The notes under the pieces were generated by a model that worked only from the letters and a program-made list of their open reading frames with translations, had not been told where the DNA came from and did not search any database. A stretch of 64,000 nucleotides of DNA from Pseudoteredinibacter isoporae_A (GTDB taxonomy: Bacteria > Pseudomonadota > Gammaproteobacteria > Pseudomonadales > Cellvibrionaceae), in the NCBI RefSeq assembly GCF_040372805.1, contig NZ_BAABWJ010000004.1, positions 248,001-312,000 on the forward strand, given 5' to 3'. Each line of letters starts with the position of its first letter. Positions within the stretch are counted from its first letter, which is position 1. The translations under genes were made by a program, and so were the position numbers. Of the stretch, positions 1 to 7,145 are shown in pieces.

Positions 1-155
1 AGCAGCAAACCCTAGTCAAGGAATTTGGAATTCGGGCTGTACCGTCATTCGTGCTTCTTGCTCGTGGAGGCATTATCGACGCACGTTCCGGAGCAACAGG
101 ATACAAAGATTTGAGTCAGTGGCTCGATCATCACCTAAGCAACACACCGGACTGA
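1..155 (+). CDS. Thioredoxin-like protein, C-terminal fragment (5' end outside window)
   Basis: The frame beginning at base 3 is open from the window edge and stops at 153-155. It encodes about 50 residues ending in LSNTPD. The stretch EFGIRAVPSFVLLARGG is the beta-strand with cis-proline (VPS) that closes the thioredoxin active site, followed by the usual Gly turn and a final helix (DLSQWLDHHL). The CxxC motif would lie upstream of the window and cannot be checked. Only 53 bases separate this stop from the bufA start, on the same strand, so the gene may be cotranscribed with the bufferin operon, where a thiol-disulfide protein would make sense for a cysteine-rich precursor. That link is inference. 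Confidence 0.7.
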   Translation, partial: QQTLVKEFGIRAVPSFVLLARGGIIDARSGATGYKDLSQWLDHHLSNTPD

Positions 156-208
156 AAAGTTCCAAACATCTGGTGCAAAAACATGCACAACTGTATGAGG
201 ATACGCAT

Positions 209-505
209 ATGAATCAGAAACAAAAAATCGCCAGCGCAGCTCTGGCCCTTGCATTGGCAACAGCCGTCGTGGCACCGACGCATGCAGCGGGAAAAGAAAA
301 GTGCTATGGCATTGCGCAAGCCGGTCAAAACGATTGTGGCAACCTGGCCGGCACCCATTCCTGCGCAGGTCAGTCAACGGTCGATAACGACCCCGGCGAG
401 TGGAAGCTTGTTGCCAAGGGTAGCTGTGAGAGCGTGGGTGGCATGTTAAAAGCTGAAGCCAAGAAACGCTACAAAGAGGCCCAAGAGGCAAAAGCCAAGG
501 CTTAA
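209..505 (+). CDS. bufA: BufA1-type bufferin precursor (DUF2282 family)
   Basis: 98 residues. An N-terminal signal peptide (hydrophobic about 7-22, cleavage near THA-AG, residues 25-27) precedes a short mature part with four cysteines at 32, 43, 52 and 73 in the DUF2282 pattern KCYGIA, NDCG, HSCAG and GSCES. The tail is a Lys/Ala/Glu-rich helix. From what is known of bufferins, the DUF692 enzyme converts core cysteines to thiooxazoles and the exported peptide binds copper. Here the modification is inferred from family and operon. The ATG at 209 is chosen because GAGG lies 8 bases upstream and the signal peptide starts there; the open frame extends upstream to 119 but overlaps the preceding gene. 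bufB follows after 32 bases. Confidence 0.9.
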   Translation: MNQKQKIASAALALALATAVVAPTHAAGKEKCYGIAQAGQNDCGNLAGTHSCAGQSTVDNDPGEWKLVAKGSCESVGGMLKAEAKKRYKEAQEAKAKA

Positions 506-537
506 GTCACCACAGTGTGAAATACGAGGAATCCATT

Positions 538-1458
538 ATGTCCCACAGTCAAGCAGTCGAAGTCAATGCCCATCACAAACACGCTGAGAGCCATTCACTC
601 GGCTGGGTTGGCGTGGGACTCCGTCACCCGCACTACCATAATGCAATAGCTGAAACAGATGCCGTCGATTTTCTTGAAATTCACGCAGAGAATTTTTTCT
701 CCGAAGGTGGAATACTACCAAGCATTCTCGAGGAAATTTCCAGCCGCTACGCCATCAGCTTGCACTCTACATCAATGGGGCTGGGTTCTGCGAAAGGGAT
801 AAACACAGATTATCTGGAACGCCTCTCCAGGCTGGCAACACGAACCAATCCATTGTTGATTTCCGATCATGCAAGTTTCGCCTGGAGTCAGTATCAAGGT
901 AAGAACGTTCACGCCGGCGACTTGCTGCCTATCGAGTTTACCAAGATCGGCTTGGAAGTCATGACCAACAATGTCGAGCGTGCTCAACACATATTGGGAC
1001 GCCAAATACTGGTCGAAAACCTGTCAGCATACATCGATCTGGGACCAGGAGAATTTCAGGAGACCGAGTTTCTAAAAGAACTGGCGTATCGAACAGGTTG
1101 CGGCTTGTTATTGGATTTAAACAATCTTCTGGTCAATGCCCACAATTTTTCCGAAGGGCCGGCTCTGCTTGTCTGCAAGCACTGGCTGGACCAGATTCCA
1201 ACCAAACTCGTCGGTGAGATTCATTTGGCGGGCTATACACCTGCCAGTGATGGCAAGTTGATTATCGATGATCATAGTCGGGCGGTTTCTGAAGAATGCT
1301 GGGCCCTGTATCGATATGCCATTCAGCGTTTTGGCCCAATAACGACACTGATCGAATGGGATAACGATTTGCCGCAATGGCATGAACTGCTACAAGAAGC
1401 TCAGTTCGCCAAGCGAATAATTGCCGAAGAAAGCACTGCAATAGCTATCTCAAGCTGA
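538..1458 (+). CDS. bufB: MNIO-family (DUF692) multinuclear iron oxidative enzyme, bufferin maturase
   Basis: 306 residues from ATG 538, which has GAGGA 7 bases upstream; an in-frame GTG at 517 is less likely. DUF692 hallmarks run in order: GVGLRHPHY near the N-terminus, DFLEIHAENFF, SLHSTSMGLG, LISDHASF, LVENLS, LLLDLNNLLVNAHN, GEIHLAGY, IIDDHSRAV and TLIEWDNDLP. The His, Asp, Glu and Asn residues in these motifs are the iron ligands of a TIM-barrel MNIO enzyme. Known members oxidise cysteine or asparagine residues in RiPP precursors, and with a DUF2282 substrate the expected product is a cysteine-derived thiooxazole. Cytoplasmic, acting before export of BufA. It lies between the precursor and the partner gene bufC in the standard order. 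Confidence 0.92.
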   Translation: MSHSQAVEVNAHHKHAESHSLGWVGVGLRHPHYHNAIAETDAVDFLEIHAENFFSEGGILPSILEEISSRYAISLHSTSMGLGSAKGINTDYLERLSRLATRTNPLLISDHASFAWSQYQGKNVHAGDLLPIEFTKIGLEVMTNNVERAQHILGRQILVENLSAYIDLGPGEFQETEFLKELAYRTGCGLLLDLNNLLVNAHNFSEGPALLVCKHWLDQIPTKLVGEIHLAGYTPASDGKLIIDDHSRAVSEECWALYRYAIQRFGPITTLIEWDNDLPQWHELLQEAQFAKRIIAEESTAIAISS

Positions 1459-1468
1459 GGACAAGGCC

Positions 1469-2251
1469 ATGGAACCCATAGCGTCAGCTAACCAACAATC
1501 CGAACTGGTACAACGCCAAGCCTCAATAGTTGAAAGGATCTTTTGCCTGAAAAACGCGAACAGCGAAGGGGTGAAAATCTACCAAAACAATTTGTTGTTC
1601 ACGGCGGCCCGTGCCCTAAGCATCAGCTATCCCGTACTGGAAAAACTGCTGGGTCAGGAGACGATAATTGCTTTAGCGCAACGCCTGTTACAACAGGAAC
1701 TTCCCAACAGTGGAGACTGGGCGGACTGGGGAGAACAACTGAGCGGACTGATTCAACACACTCAGCTGGCTCAAGAACACCCTTATCTCAGCGATATGGC
1801 TCAGCTCGAATGGCAATTACATCGGCTTGCACGTCATAAGCCTTCAAATCTCGAATTCAGCAGCCTAAAGTTGCTGGAAACTCAAGATTTGGCCAATGTT
1901 TGGATAACACTGAATGCTGATATTTCGCTCTACTACAGCGAGATGCCCATTGATCAGATTTGGCTCGCCCACAAGTCCCTCGATCACATCGAAAATCTAG
2001 ATTCCAAAGCCTTAGCCGATGCCATTCGGGAACACCCTAACGAGTGTTTTTTACTGCTCCATCAAATGCACAACAAACCAACACTGCAACGAATAAGTGA
2101 AAGCGAATTTCGTTGCTTAGAAGCTATAACCCAGGGCGTGAACGTTGAACGGCTTCTGGATCAACACGCCGATTTTGACTTTGTTCAATGGTTTGCAAAA
2201 GCGGTTGAGCACAACTGGATTAAGCAACTATCAGCAATCTGCCCAGTGTAA
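1469..2251 (+). CDS. bufC: DUF2063 (HvfC/BufC N-terminal domain) partner protein
   Basis: 260 residues. The N-terminal 90 or so residues carry the DUF2063 signature (VKIYQNNLLFTAARALSISYPVLEKLLG), a helical domain, followed by a C-terminal part that in this family resembles a RiPP recognition element. BufC is thought to bind the precursor leader and present it to the DUF692 enzyme. Start codon ATG 1469 has GAGG/AAGG upstream, and only 10 bases separate it from the bufB stop, so translation is probably coupled. No catalytic motif is visible, as expected for a partner protein. The assignment rests on the N-terminal domain plus gene order. Confidence 0.88.
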   Translation: MEPIASANQQSELVQRQASIVERIFCLKNANSEGVKIYQNNLLFTAARALSISYPVLEKLLGQETIIALAQRLLQQELPNSGDWADWGEQLSGLIQHTQLAQEHPYLSDMAQLEWQLHRLARHKPSNLEFSSLKLLETQDLANVWITLNADISLYYSEMPIDQIWLAHKSLDHIENLDSKALADAIREHPNECFLLLHQMHNKPTLQRISESEFRCLEAITQGVNVERLLDQHADFDFVQWFAKAVEHNWIKQLSAICPV

Positions 2252-2326
2252 TCACAGCAGTATGAGTAACAACTTCAAGACAACACATTCAGAAAAGCAG
2301 TCTTCGAGACAACAGGAGAAAATAAT

Positions 2327-2782
2327 ATGAGCACAATGCTTCACGCTATTTATACACCCTATCATCGTATATCAAGCAAAATCGAACTTTTACACCCACT
2401 GGCGACACTGTTATCAAGGTTGTATATCGCTAAAGTGTTTTTTGTGGCTGGCTGGTTAAAAATTCAGGACTGGGACACTACACTGTTTCTTTTCGAAGAA
2501 GAATATCAGGTTCCTTTTCTACCTTTCGAACTCGCCGCTTATCTTGGCACCGCGGGAGAATTGGTTTTACCTATCTTGCTGGCACTTGGCCTAGCCAGCC
2601 GATTCGCAGCACTGGGCCTCAGCGTCGTCAATATTGTTGCCGTGATCAGCTTGGCCGAAATCGCACCGGCGGCCTTATACCTACATATGATTTGGGGAAT
2701 TCTGCTCGCGCACATCGTTATTTATGGCGGTGGCTTCTTTTCCACTGATCGCTTTTTAACACCTCAGAACAATGCTTCTTAA
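2327..2782 (+). CDS. DoxX-family membrane protein of the bufferin operon
   Basis: 151 residues with four predicted membrane segments and the DoxX/DoxD-like core (RLYIAKVFFVAGWLKIQDWD, then ELAAYLGTAGELVLPILLALGLASRFAAL). DoxX-like genes are frequent companions of DUF692/DUF2063/DUF2282 operons. Their role there is not settled; a quinone-linked or redox function is an inference. A clean AGGAG lies 8 bases before ATG 2327. The gap after bufC is 75 bases on the same strand, so this is likely the last gene of the operon. Confidence 0.85.
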   Translation: MSTMLHAIYTPYHRISSKIELLHPLATLLSRLYIAKVFFVAGWLKIQDWDTTLFLFEEEYQVPFLPFELAAYLGTAGELVLPILLALGLASRFAALGLSVVNIVAVISLAEIAPAALYLHMIWGILLAHIVIYGGGFFSTDRFLTPQNNAS

Positions 2783-3117
2783 GATAAACTTTTTCAAGTC
2801 GGCGCCTTTGTTCTGACATTTCCCTTTCCTCTGAAACGGGTCTTCAGGGCTTACCCACCCAGGTAAGCTCTGTAAGGCCAGGTTCTTGCTCAGTAATTCA
2901 TGACATTCAACATATGGAAAGAGAGCAAAATCTGCCGCCAACAATCAAGCCGTCACTGAAACGCTTCGACAGAAAGAATATGACAGCCGTCAGGTGATCT
3001 CATTGGCATCCCACATCGGATTGCCAGACCGACAGCTGAATACTGTGCAGATATCAAAGCGTTGCAGGAAACAGTTGCAGGAAACAAAGGAAAGAACTCT
3101 ACCCGAACTATGATTGC
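2783..3117. other. Intergenic region between convergent genes
   Basis: 335 bases without a supportable gene. It holds a perfect 7-bp hairpin (GCTTACC 2849-2855, GGTAAGC 2862-2868) that could be a weak terminator for the bufferin operon but lacks a clear T-run, and a 13-bp tandem duplication at 3061-3086. Short open frames here have no ribosome site or recognisable product. Confidence 0.5.
3061..3086. repeat. 13-bp perfect tandem duplication
   Basis: The unit GTTGCAGGAAACA occurs twice head-to-tail (3061-3073 and 3074-3086) in noncoding DNA just 3' of the CoA-transferase gene. It looks like a slippage duplication. Confidence 0.85.
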
Positions 3118-4605
3118 CTATTCGTCCCAGATCGCACGATGTGTCCCTGGTTTCGCAGACGCCTGTTTAAAATCAACAAAGGTATTTGAGAATTCCGCTG
3201 CATGTGGCATCGCCATTAAATGACCATAATGCGACGGATAGGGCTTCAGAAAAGTACTGAAATCGACACTCGTTGAGACATCATGGATTGGAAAGGGCCG
3301 CTGCCCCAACCCCCGCAACCAATTTGCTGTTTGCAGCAGCGAACAGCGCACTCGCCAGCTCCCCCCTTCTTCCGCTCTTTTCAGCAGGGCTAATTGACTC
3401 CCAAAGGCCATTAGGAAGCCGGTAGCGAAATCCAGTATCTGCACTGGAAAAGCCCGGGGAGTTATTTCAGCAAGCTTCTCATTCTCTTCGTTTGCCTGTG
3501 CCAAGCGATACGCCTCGGCTTCCACCCAATTCAAACCAGACGCCGTTTGAACAATCGAGTCGAAACCTCGTTTATTCGACCAGGGTCCGAGGTGCCCAAA
3601 TGCAGAAAGCTCGCAGTAAACCAATCCGGGTTTGATCGCAGCAAGGGAATCTGCGTCCAGCCCTAATTGGGCAAGGCTACCCGGTCGGTAGCTCTGAACA
3701 AAGACATCCGTGGAACTCAACAATTGCTTGAATGTTTCTTTGTCTTCCTTAAGCTGAAAGTCCAAATGACAGGAACGCTTACCTCGCCCGGTATCGATTA
3801 TGTGTTCGATATTGGGCAGATTCGGACTATTGACCGTTAAGACCGAGGCGCCATAGGCCGCCAGGGTTCGTGTACAAACAGGTCCGGCCAAAATCCGGGT
3901 CAAATCCAGCACTCGAATGTCGTCAAGAGGCCTTGCCCGCTTGTTTATACCCGCTGACGGCAAGGGAACAGGCTCACACGCATTGATCTTTTCAATCTCC
4001 AACACCGGGAGCTGAGCCATGGCTTTGGCCTGTGGGTGCTCTGCCCATTCCTCAGGGCTGCGCATTTTCGCAATAATTGCGCCTGCGTCCACGGCCAGCT
4101 CCTCCAGTTCAGCAGCAGAACATTCAAGAACACGCTGCTCAATATGCTCTCTGGGTAAGAACGCGCCTTCATCGCAGCCAATCAGCCTCAAAAAGGCATC
4201 TCTATGGTGATCAAAATTGGCATGGGCGCGTATATATCCATCCCGACATCGGTAGACACCCGAATATTTGGCCCAAGTCTCAGGGGCTCTGCCATTGAGG
4301 GTGAACATCGCTGTGCACTCCGCTTCAGCGGCATTTAGCGGGACCTTTACAGTGTGTACGGTGGGCGGTGCAACCGGAGATTCTTTGTCTTGAACAACAA
4401 GCCGTTGGCGATAAACACGATCCGCCATGAGCGCGCTGGCGGCAATACTCACCTGAGCCGCATTACTCACTTTAAACGCACTACTGAGCAGTGGAGACTG
4501 TGACCCCAAATCCACCCGCGTCAGCTCATCTGTATTCAGGCCGAACAGCTCAAAGAGCGCCTGAAGTGCTCGCATGCTGTCGGATTGACTGCTTCCCTTA
4601 TCCAT
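3118..4605 (-). CDS. Family III CoA-transferase (CaiB/BaiF) with permuted domain order
   Basis: 495 residues from ATG 4605, which has GGAG a few bases upstream; an in-frame TTG at 4617 is less likely. Residues 227-360 hold the usual N-terminal landmark of the family (DDIRVLDLTRILAGPVC, then GFDSIVQTASG with the catalytic Asp at about 349). The motif VYRCRDGYIRAH with its following helices, which normally comes later as the small domain, is at about 118-205, before it. The family moves CoA between acyl acids. It stands alone and divergent from rhlE. Substrate unknown; nearby acyl-CoA dehydrogenases suggest lipid or cyclic-acid catabolism, as inference. Confidence 0.8.
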   Translation of the reverse strand: MDKGSSQSDSMRALQALFELFGLNTDELTRVDLGSQSPLLSSAFKVSNAAQVSIAASALMADRVYRQRLVVQDKESPVAPPTVHTVKVPLNAAEAECTAMFTLNGRAPETWAKYSGVYRCRDGYIRAHANFDHHRDAFLRLIGCDEGAFLPREHIEQRVLECSAAELEELAVDAGAIIAKMRSPEEWAEHPQAKAMAQLPVLEIEKINACEPVPLPSAGINKRARPLDDIRVLDLTRILAGPVCTRTLAAYGASVLTVNSPNLPNIEHIIDTGRGKRSCHLDFQLKEDKETFKQLLSSTDVFVQSYRPGSLAQLGLDADSLAAIKPGLVYCELSAFGHLGPWSNKRGFDSIVQTASGLNWVEAEAYRLAQANEENEKLAEITPRAFPVQILDFATGFLMAFGSQLALLKRAEEGGSWRVRCSLLQTANWLRGLGQRPFPIHDVSTSVDFSTFLKPYPSHYGHLMAMPHAAEFSNTFVDFKQASAKPGTHRAIWDE

Positions 4606-4779
4606 CTTCTGCTCCAAGTTCTGGTCGAATTACTGGCTGTTGCGAAACAACTGGCCCAGTTGCCGCCCAGTTAGCAGGACTTAGCCGCAGGATTCAGAAT
4701 TATTCATAGTCCCGCCCTGCCATTTCCTGTAAGCTGCGCGCTTGCCAAATTTGGCGCCAATGATTGAGTTTCACGTTAT

Positions 4780-6273
4780 ATGAGTTTTGACACACTGGGC
4801 CTGAGTGCCCCGATTTTAAGTGCTGTAGCCAAACAGGGCTATAGCGAGCCCTCTCCGATTCAAGCACAGTCTATTCCTGCAATATTAGAAGGCCGCGATG
4901 TGATGGCGGCCGCCCAGACAGGAACGGGTAAAACGGCGGGCTTCACCCTGCCTCTGCTGGAACGCCTTAAAAACGGTGAAAGCGCCCGAAGCAATCAGGC
5001 CAGAGCTCTTGTTTTAACCCCAACCCGTGAACTCGCTGCCCAGGTTGGCGACAGCGTTGCAACTTATAGCAGTGAACTGCCCTTACGTTCTACCGTCGTT
5101 TACGGTGGAGTGAAAATCAATCCGCAGATGCAAAAACTGCGCAAAGGCGCAGACATTCTCGTCGCCACTCCTGGACGGCTGCTGGATCTATACAATCAGA
5201 ATGCCGTTGCGTTTGATCAGCTAGAAGTTTTGGTGTTGGATGAAGCCGATCGTATGTTGGATATGGGTTTTATTCACGACATCAAGCGTATCTTGAAGCT
5301 CTTGCCCAAGAAGCGCCAAAATTTGCTCTTCTCAGCAACTTTTTCTGACGACATTCGCGCTCTGGCAAAAGGCTTGGTTCATCAACCGGTCGAAATCTCA
5401 GTCACGCCGGCTAACAGTACTGCCAACACCGTCGAACAATGGATTTACCCTGTCGATAAAAACCAGAAGTCCAAGTTGCTGAGTAAGCTGATCAGCGATA
5501 ATAATTGGCAGCAGGTTCTGGTCTTCTCTCGCACCAAACACGGCGCAAATCGATTGTGCAAGCAGCTGACCGCGCGAGGCATCAGCAGCGCAGCAATCCA
5601 TGGCAATAAAAGCCAGGGAGCTCGCACAAAAGCACTGGCCGACTTTAAAACAGGCCGAATTCGTGCTCTGGTAGCGACGGATATTGCGGCGCGAGGCCTG
5701 GATATCGAACAACTGCCTCAAGTAGTCAACTTTGATCTACCCAATGTCGCCGAAGACTATGTCCATAGAATTGGACGCACCGGCCGTGCTGGTGCTACGG
5801 GTCAAGCTATTTCTCTGGTATGTTCTGAAGAAATTAAGTTGCTGAACGACATTGAAAACCTGACCAAAACCTTGTTGCCAAGAAAACTTCAAGAAGGTTT
5901 CGAACCGAGCATTGCCCTAGCTGAAACACGCTTAAGCGATAAGCCGGCCAAACCAAAGAAGCCTAAAAAGCCTAAGGCTCCCAAGCAGGAAGCCAATAAC
6001 CAAACAAAATCAGGAAAGAGAAAACCACAAAGCGGTAACGGCGCGAACCGGAAAAAAAGCGAAGGAAATCATGAAGCGGCTCGCAAACGGCCCGCTTCAG
6101 GAAAGCAGAGCAAGCCCAAAAGCAATGAGGGCGCCAAGAGCGATCGTTCGAATAATGTTTGGGCCAAACCAAAACGCTCCTCTTCAACCAATAGGTCCGA
6201 CAACACCAAAAGCAATGGAAGCACTCAAGCTCGAAAACCGCGCTCAGGTAATGTAAACCGCGCAAGATCTTAA
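4780..6273 (+). CDS. rhlE: DEAD-box ATP-dependent RNA helicase, RhlE type
   Basis: 497 residues. The Q-motif (FDTLGLSAPILSAVAKQGYSEP..IQ), Walker A AAQTGTGKT, PTRELA, VLDEADRMLDMGF, SAT (LLFSATF), ARGLDIE and HRIGRTGR are all present and in order over residues 1-360, matching RhlE. The last 120 residues are a low-complexity basic tail (KPAKPKKPKKPKAPK, then N/S/R/K-rich to the stop), typical of RhlE homologues and used for RNA binding. The ATG has no strong Shine-Dalgarno. The NYN-domain gene follows after 21 bases, probably in the same transcript. Confidence 0.93.
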   Translation: MSFDTLGLSAPILSAVAKQGYSEPSPIQAQSIPAILEGRDVMAAAQTGTGKTAGFTLPLLERLKNGESARSNQARALVLTPTRELAAQVGDSVATYSSELPLRSTVVYGGVKINPQMQKLRKGADILVATPGRLLDLYNQNAVAFDQLEVLVLDEADRMLDMGFIHDIKRILKLLPKKRQNLLFSATFSDDIRALAKGLVHQPVEISVTPANSTANTVEQWIYPVDKNQKSKLLSKLISDNNWQQVLVFSRTKHGANRLCKQLTARGISSAAIHGNKSQGARTKALADFKTGRIRALVATDIAARGLDIEQLPQVVNFDLPNVAEDYVHRIGRTGRAGATGQAISLVCSEEIKLLNDIENLTKTLLPRKLQEGFEPSIALAETRLSDKPAKPKKPKKPKAPKQEANNQTKSGKRKPQSGNGANRKKSEGNHEAARKRPASGKQSKPKSNEGAKSDRSNNVWAKPKRSSSTNRSDNTKSNGSTQARKPRSGNVNRARS

Positions 6274-6294
6274 TATGTCACAGGTGTAGAGATA

Positions 6295-6765
6295 ATGAAG
6301 GCCGCCATTTTTGTCGATGTCCAAAATATTTACTACACCTGTCGTCAGGCCTATCAGCGTCAATTCAATTATCGAAAGTTCTGGCAATGTGTCGCTTCAG
6401 AATGCGATATTGTGCACGCGAATGCGTACGCCACTCATCGTGGCGATGAAGGGCAACTTAAATTTCAAAATGCCCTGAAACACATCGGCTTCACCGTAAA
6501 ACTCAAACCTTTTATCAGCCGCGCGGACGGTTCAGCCAAAGGCGATTGGGATGTTGGTATTACTATTGACGTCCTTGAAGCTGCGGAACACGTCGACCGA
6601 GTTATTCTTCTTTCGGGCGATGGGGACTTTGATTTACTGCTCGAAAACATTAAGCGTAAGCACGCAGTCAAAGCCGATGTCTATGGTGTACCCGCGCTGA
6701 CAGCGGATAGCCTAATCGATTCGGCCAGTGAATTTTTTACCATTGACGAGAATCTTCTCCTGTAG
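6295..6765 (+). CDS. NYN-domain (LabA/DUF88-like, PIN-fold) putative RNase
   Basis: 156 residues made almost entirely of one NYN domain. Asp8 and Asn11 (FVDVQNIYY), the Asp-rich stretch KGDWDVGITIDVL and LLSGDGDFDLLL are the acidic residues that bind metal in PIN-like nucleases. Proteins of this group are predicted RNases; few are characterised. Its position 21 bases after a DEAD-box helicase, same strand, suggests joint work on structured RNA, an inference from context. Confidence 0.85.
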   Translation: MKAAIFVDVQNIYYTCRQAYQRQFNYRKFWQCVASECDIVHANAYATHRGDEGQLKFQNALKHIGFTVKLKPFISRADGSAKGDWDVGITIDVLEAAEHVDRVILLSGDGDFDLLLENIKRKHAVKADVYGVPALTADSLIDSASEFFTIDENLLL

Positions 6766-7145
6766 ATTGAATGGTGATACGTCAAGCACATTAAGCGTCG
6801 TAAACCGGAAAGTCTAATTCACTTAACGGCTTCCAAATTTTTAATTGATCACGGTGCTTTCTTTCCGCCCTATTTGTCTACGCTTTTACCCACCTTCTCT
6901 CAAACTCTTGAGGACAGATATAACTTTTTCGAACAAGTTTTTGTCTACTCATGCCAAATTCAAGCCACTTGTATTAAGCCCACACTATTAGTCACAAGCA
7001 ATCTCATAGTCTTTGACAAAGACACTCCCCTATTTCTAGTGATACAGGCGACTTAAACGACAATTAATCCTATTGTTGACTAAACATTCTTTCACCTATC
7101 CCGATACTTATTGACACAGTTGGCTAAAAAACAAACGGACTTGTT
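6766..7145. other. Intergenic region upstream of chemoreceptor gene
   Basis: 380 AT-rich bases with no supportable gene. A 60-codon open frame at 6874-7056 has no ribosome site and no protein-like composition. The only interpretable element is the sigma-28-type promoter at 7081-7107. Confidence 0.5.
7081..7107 (+). promoter_or_regulatory. FliA (sigma-28) promoter of the chemoreceptor gene
   Basis: TAAA at 7081-7084, a 15-base spacer, then CCCGATAC at 7100-7107. The sigma-28 consensus is TAAA-N15-GCCGATAA, so the -35 part and spacing match and six of eight -10 bases agree. It lies 38 bases before the ATG of a methyl-accepting chemotaxis gene, the expected class of target. Confidence 0.72.

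Noticed and set aside
119..208. Longer N-terminus for the bufferin precursor
   Set aside because: Overlaps the end of the thioredoxin-like gene, adds residues in front of the signal peptide, and ATG 209 has a good ribosome site.
2914..2997. Short + strand ORF (27 codons) after the DoxX gene
   Set aside because: No ribosome site and no similarity recognised; too short to support.
6874..7056. 60-codon + strand open frame before the chemoreceptor
   Set aside because: No ribosome site and AT-rich random-like composition; the region is better explained as promoter DNA.
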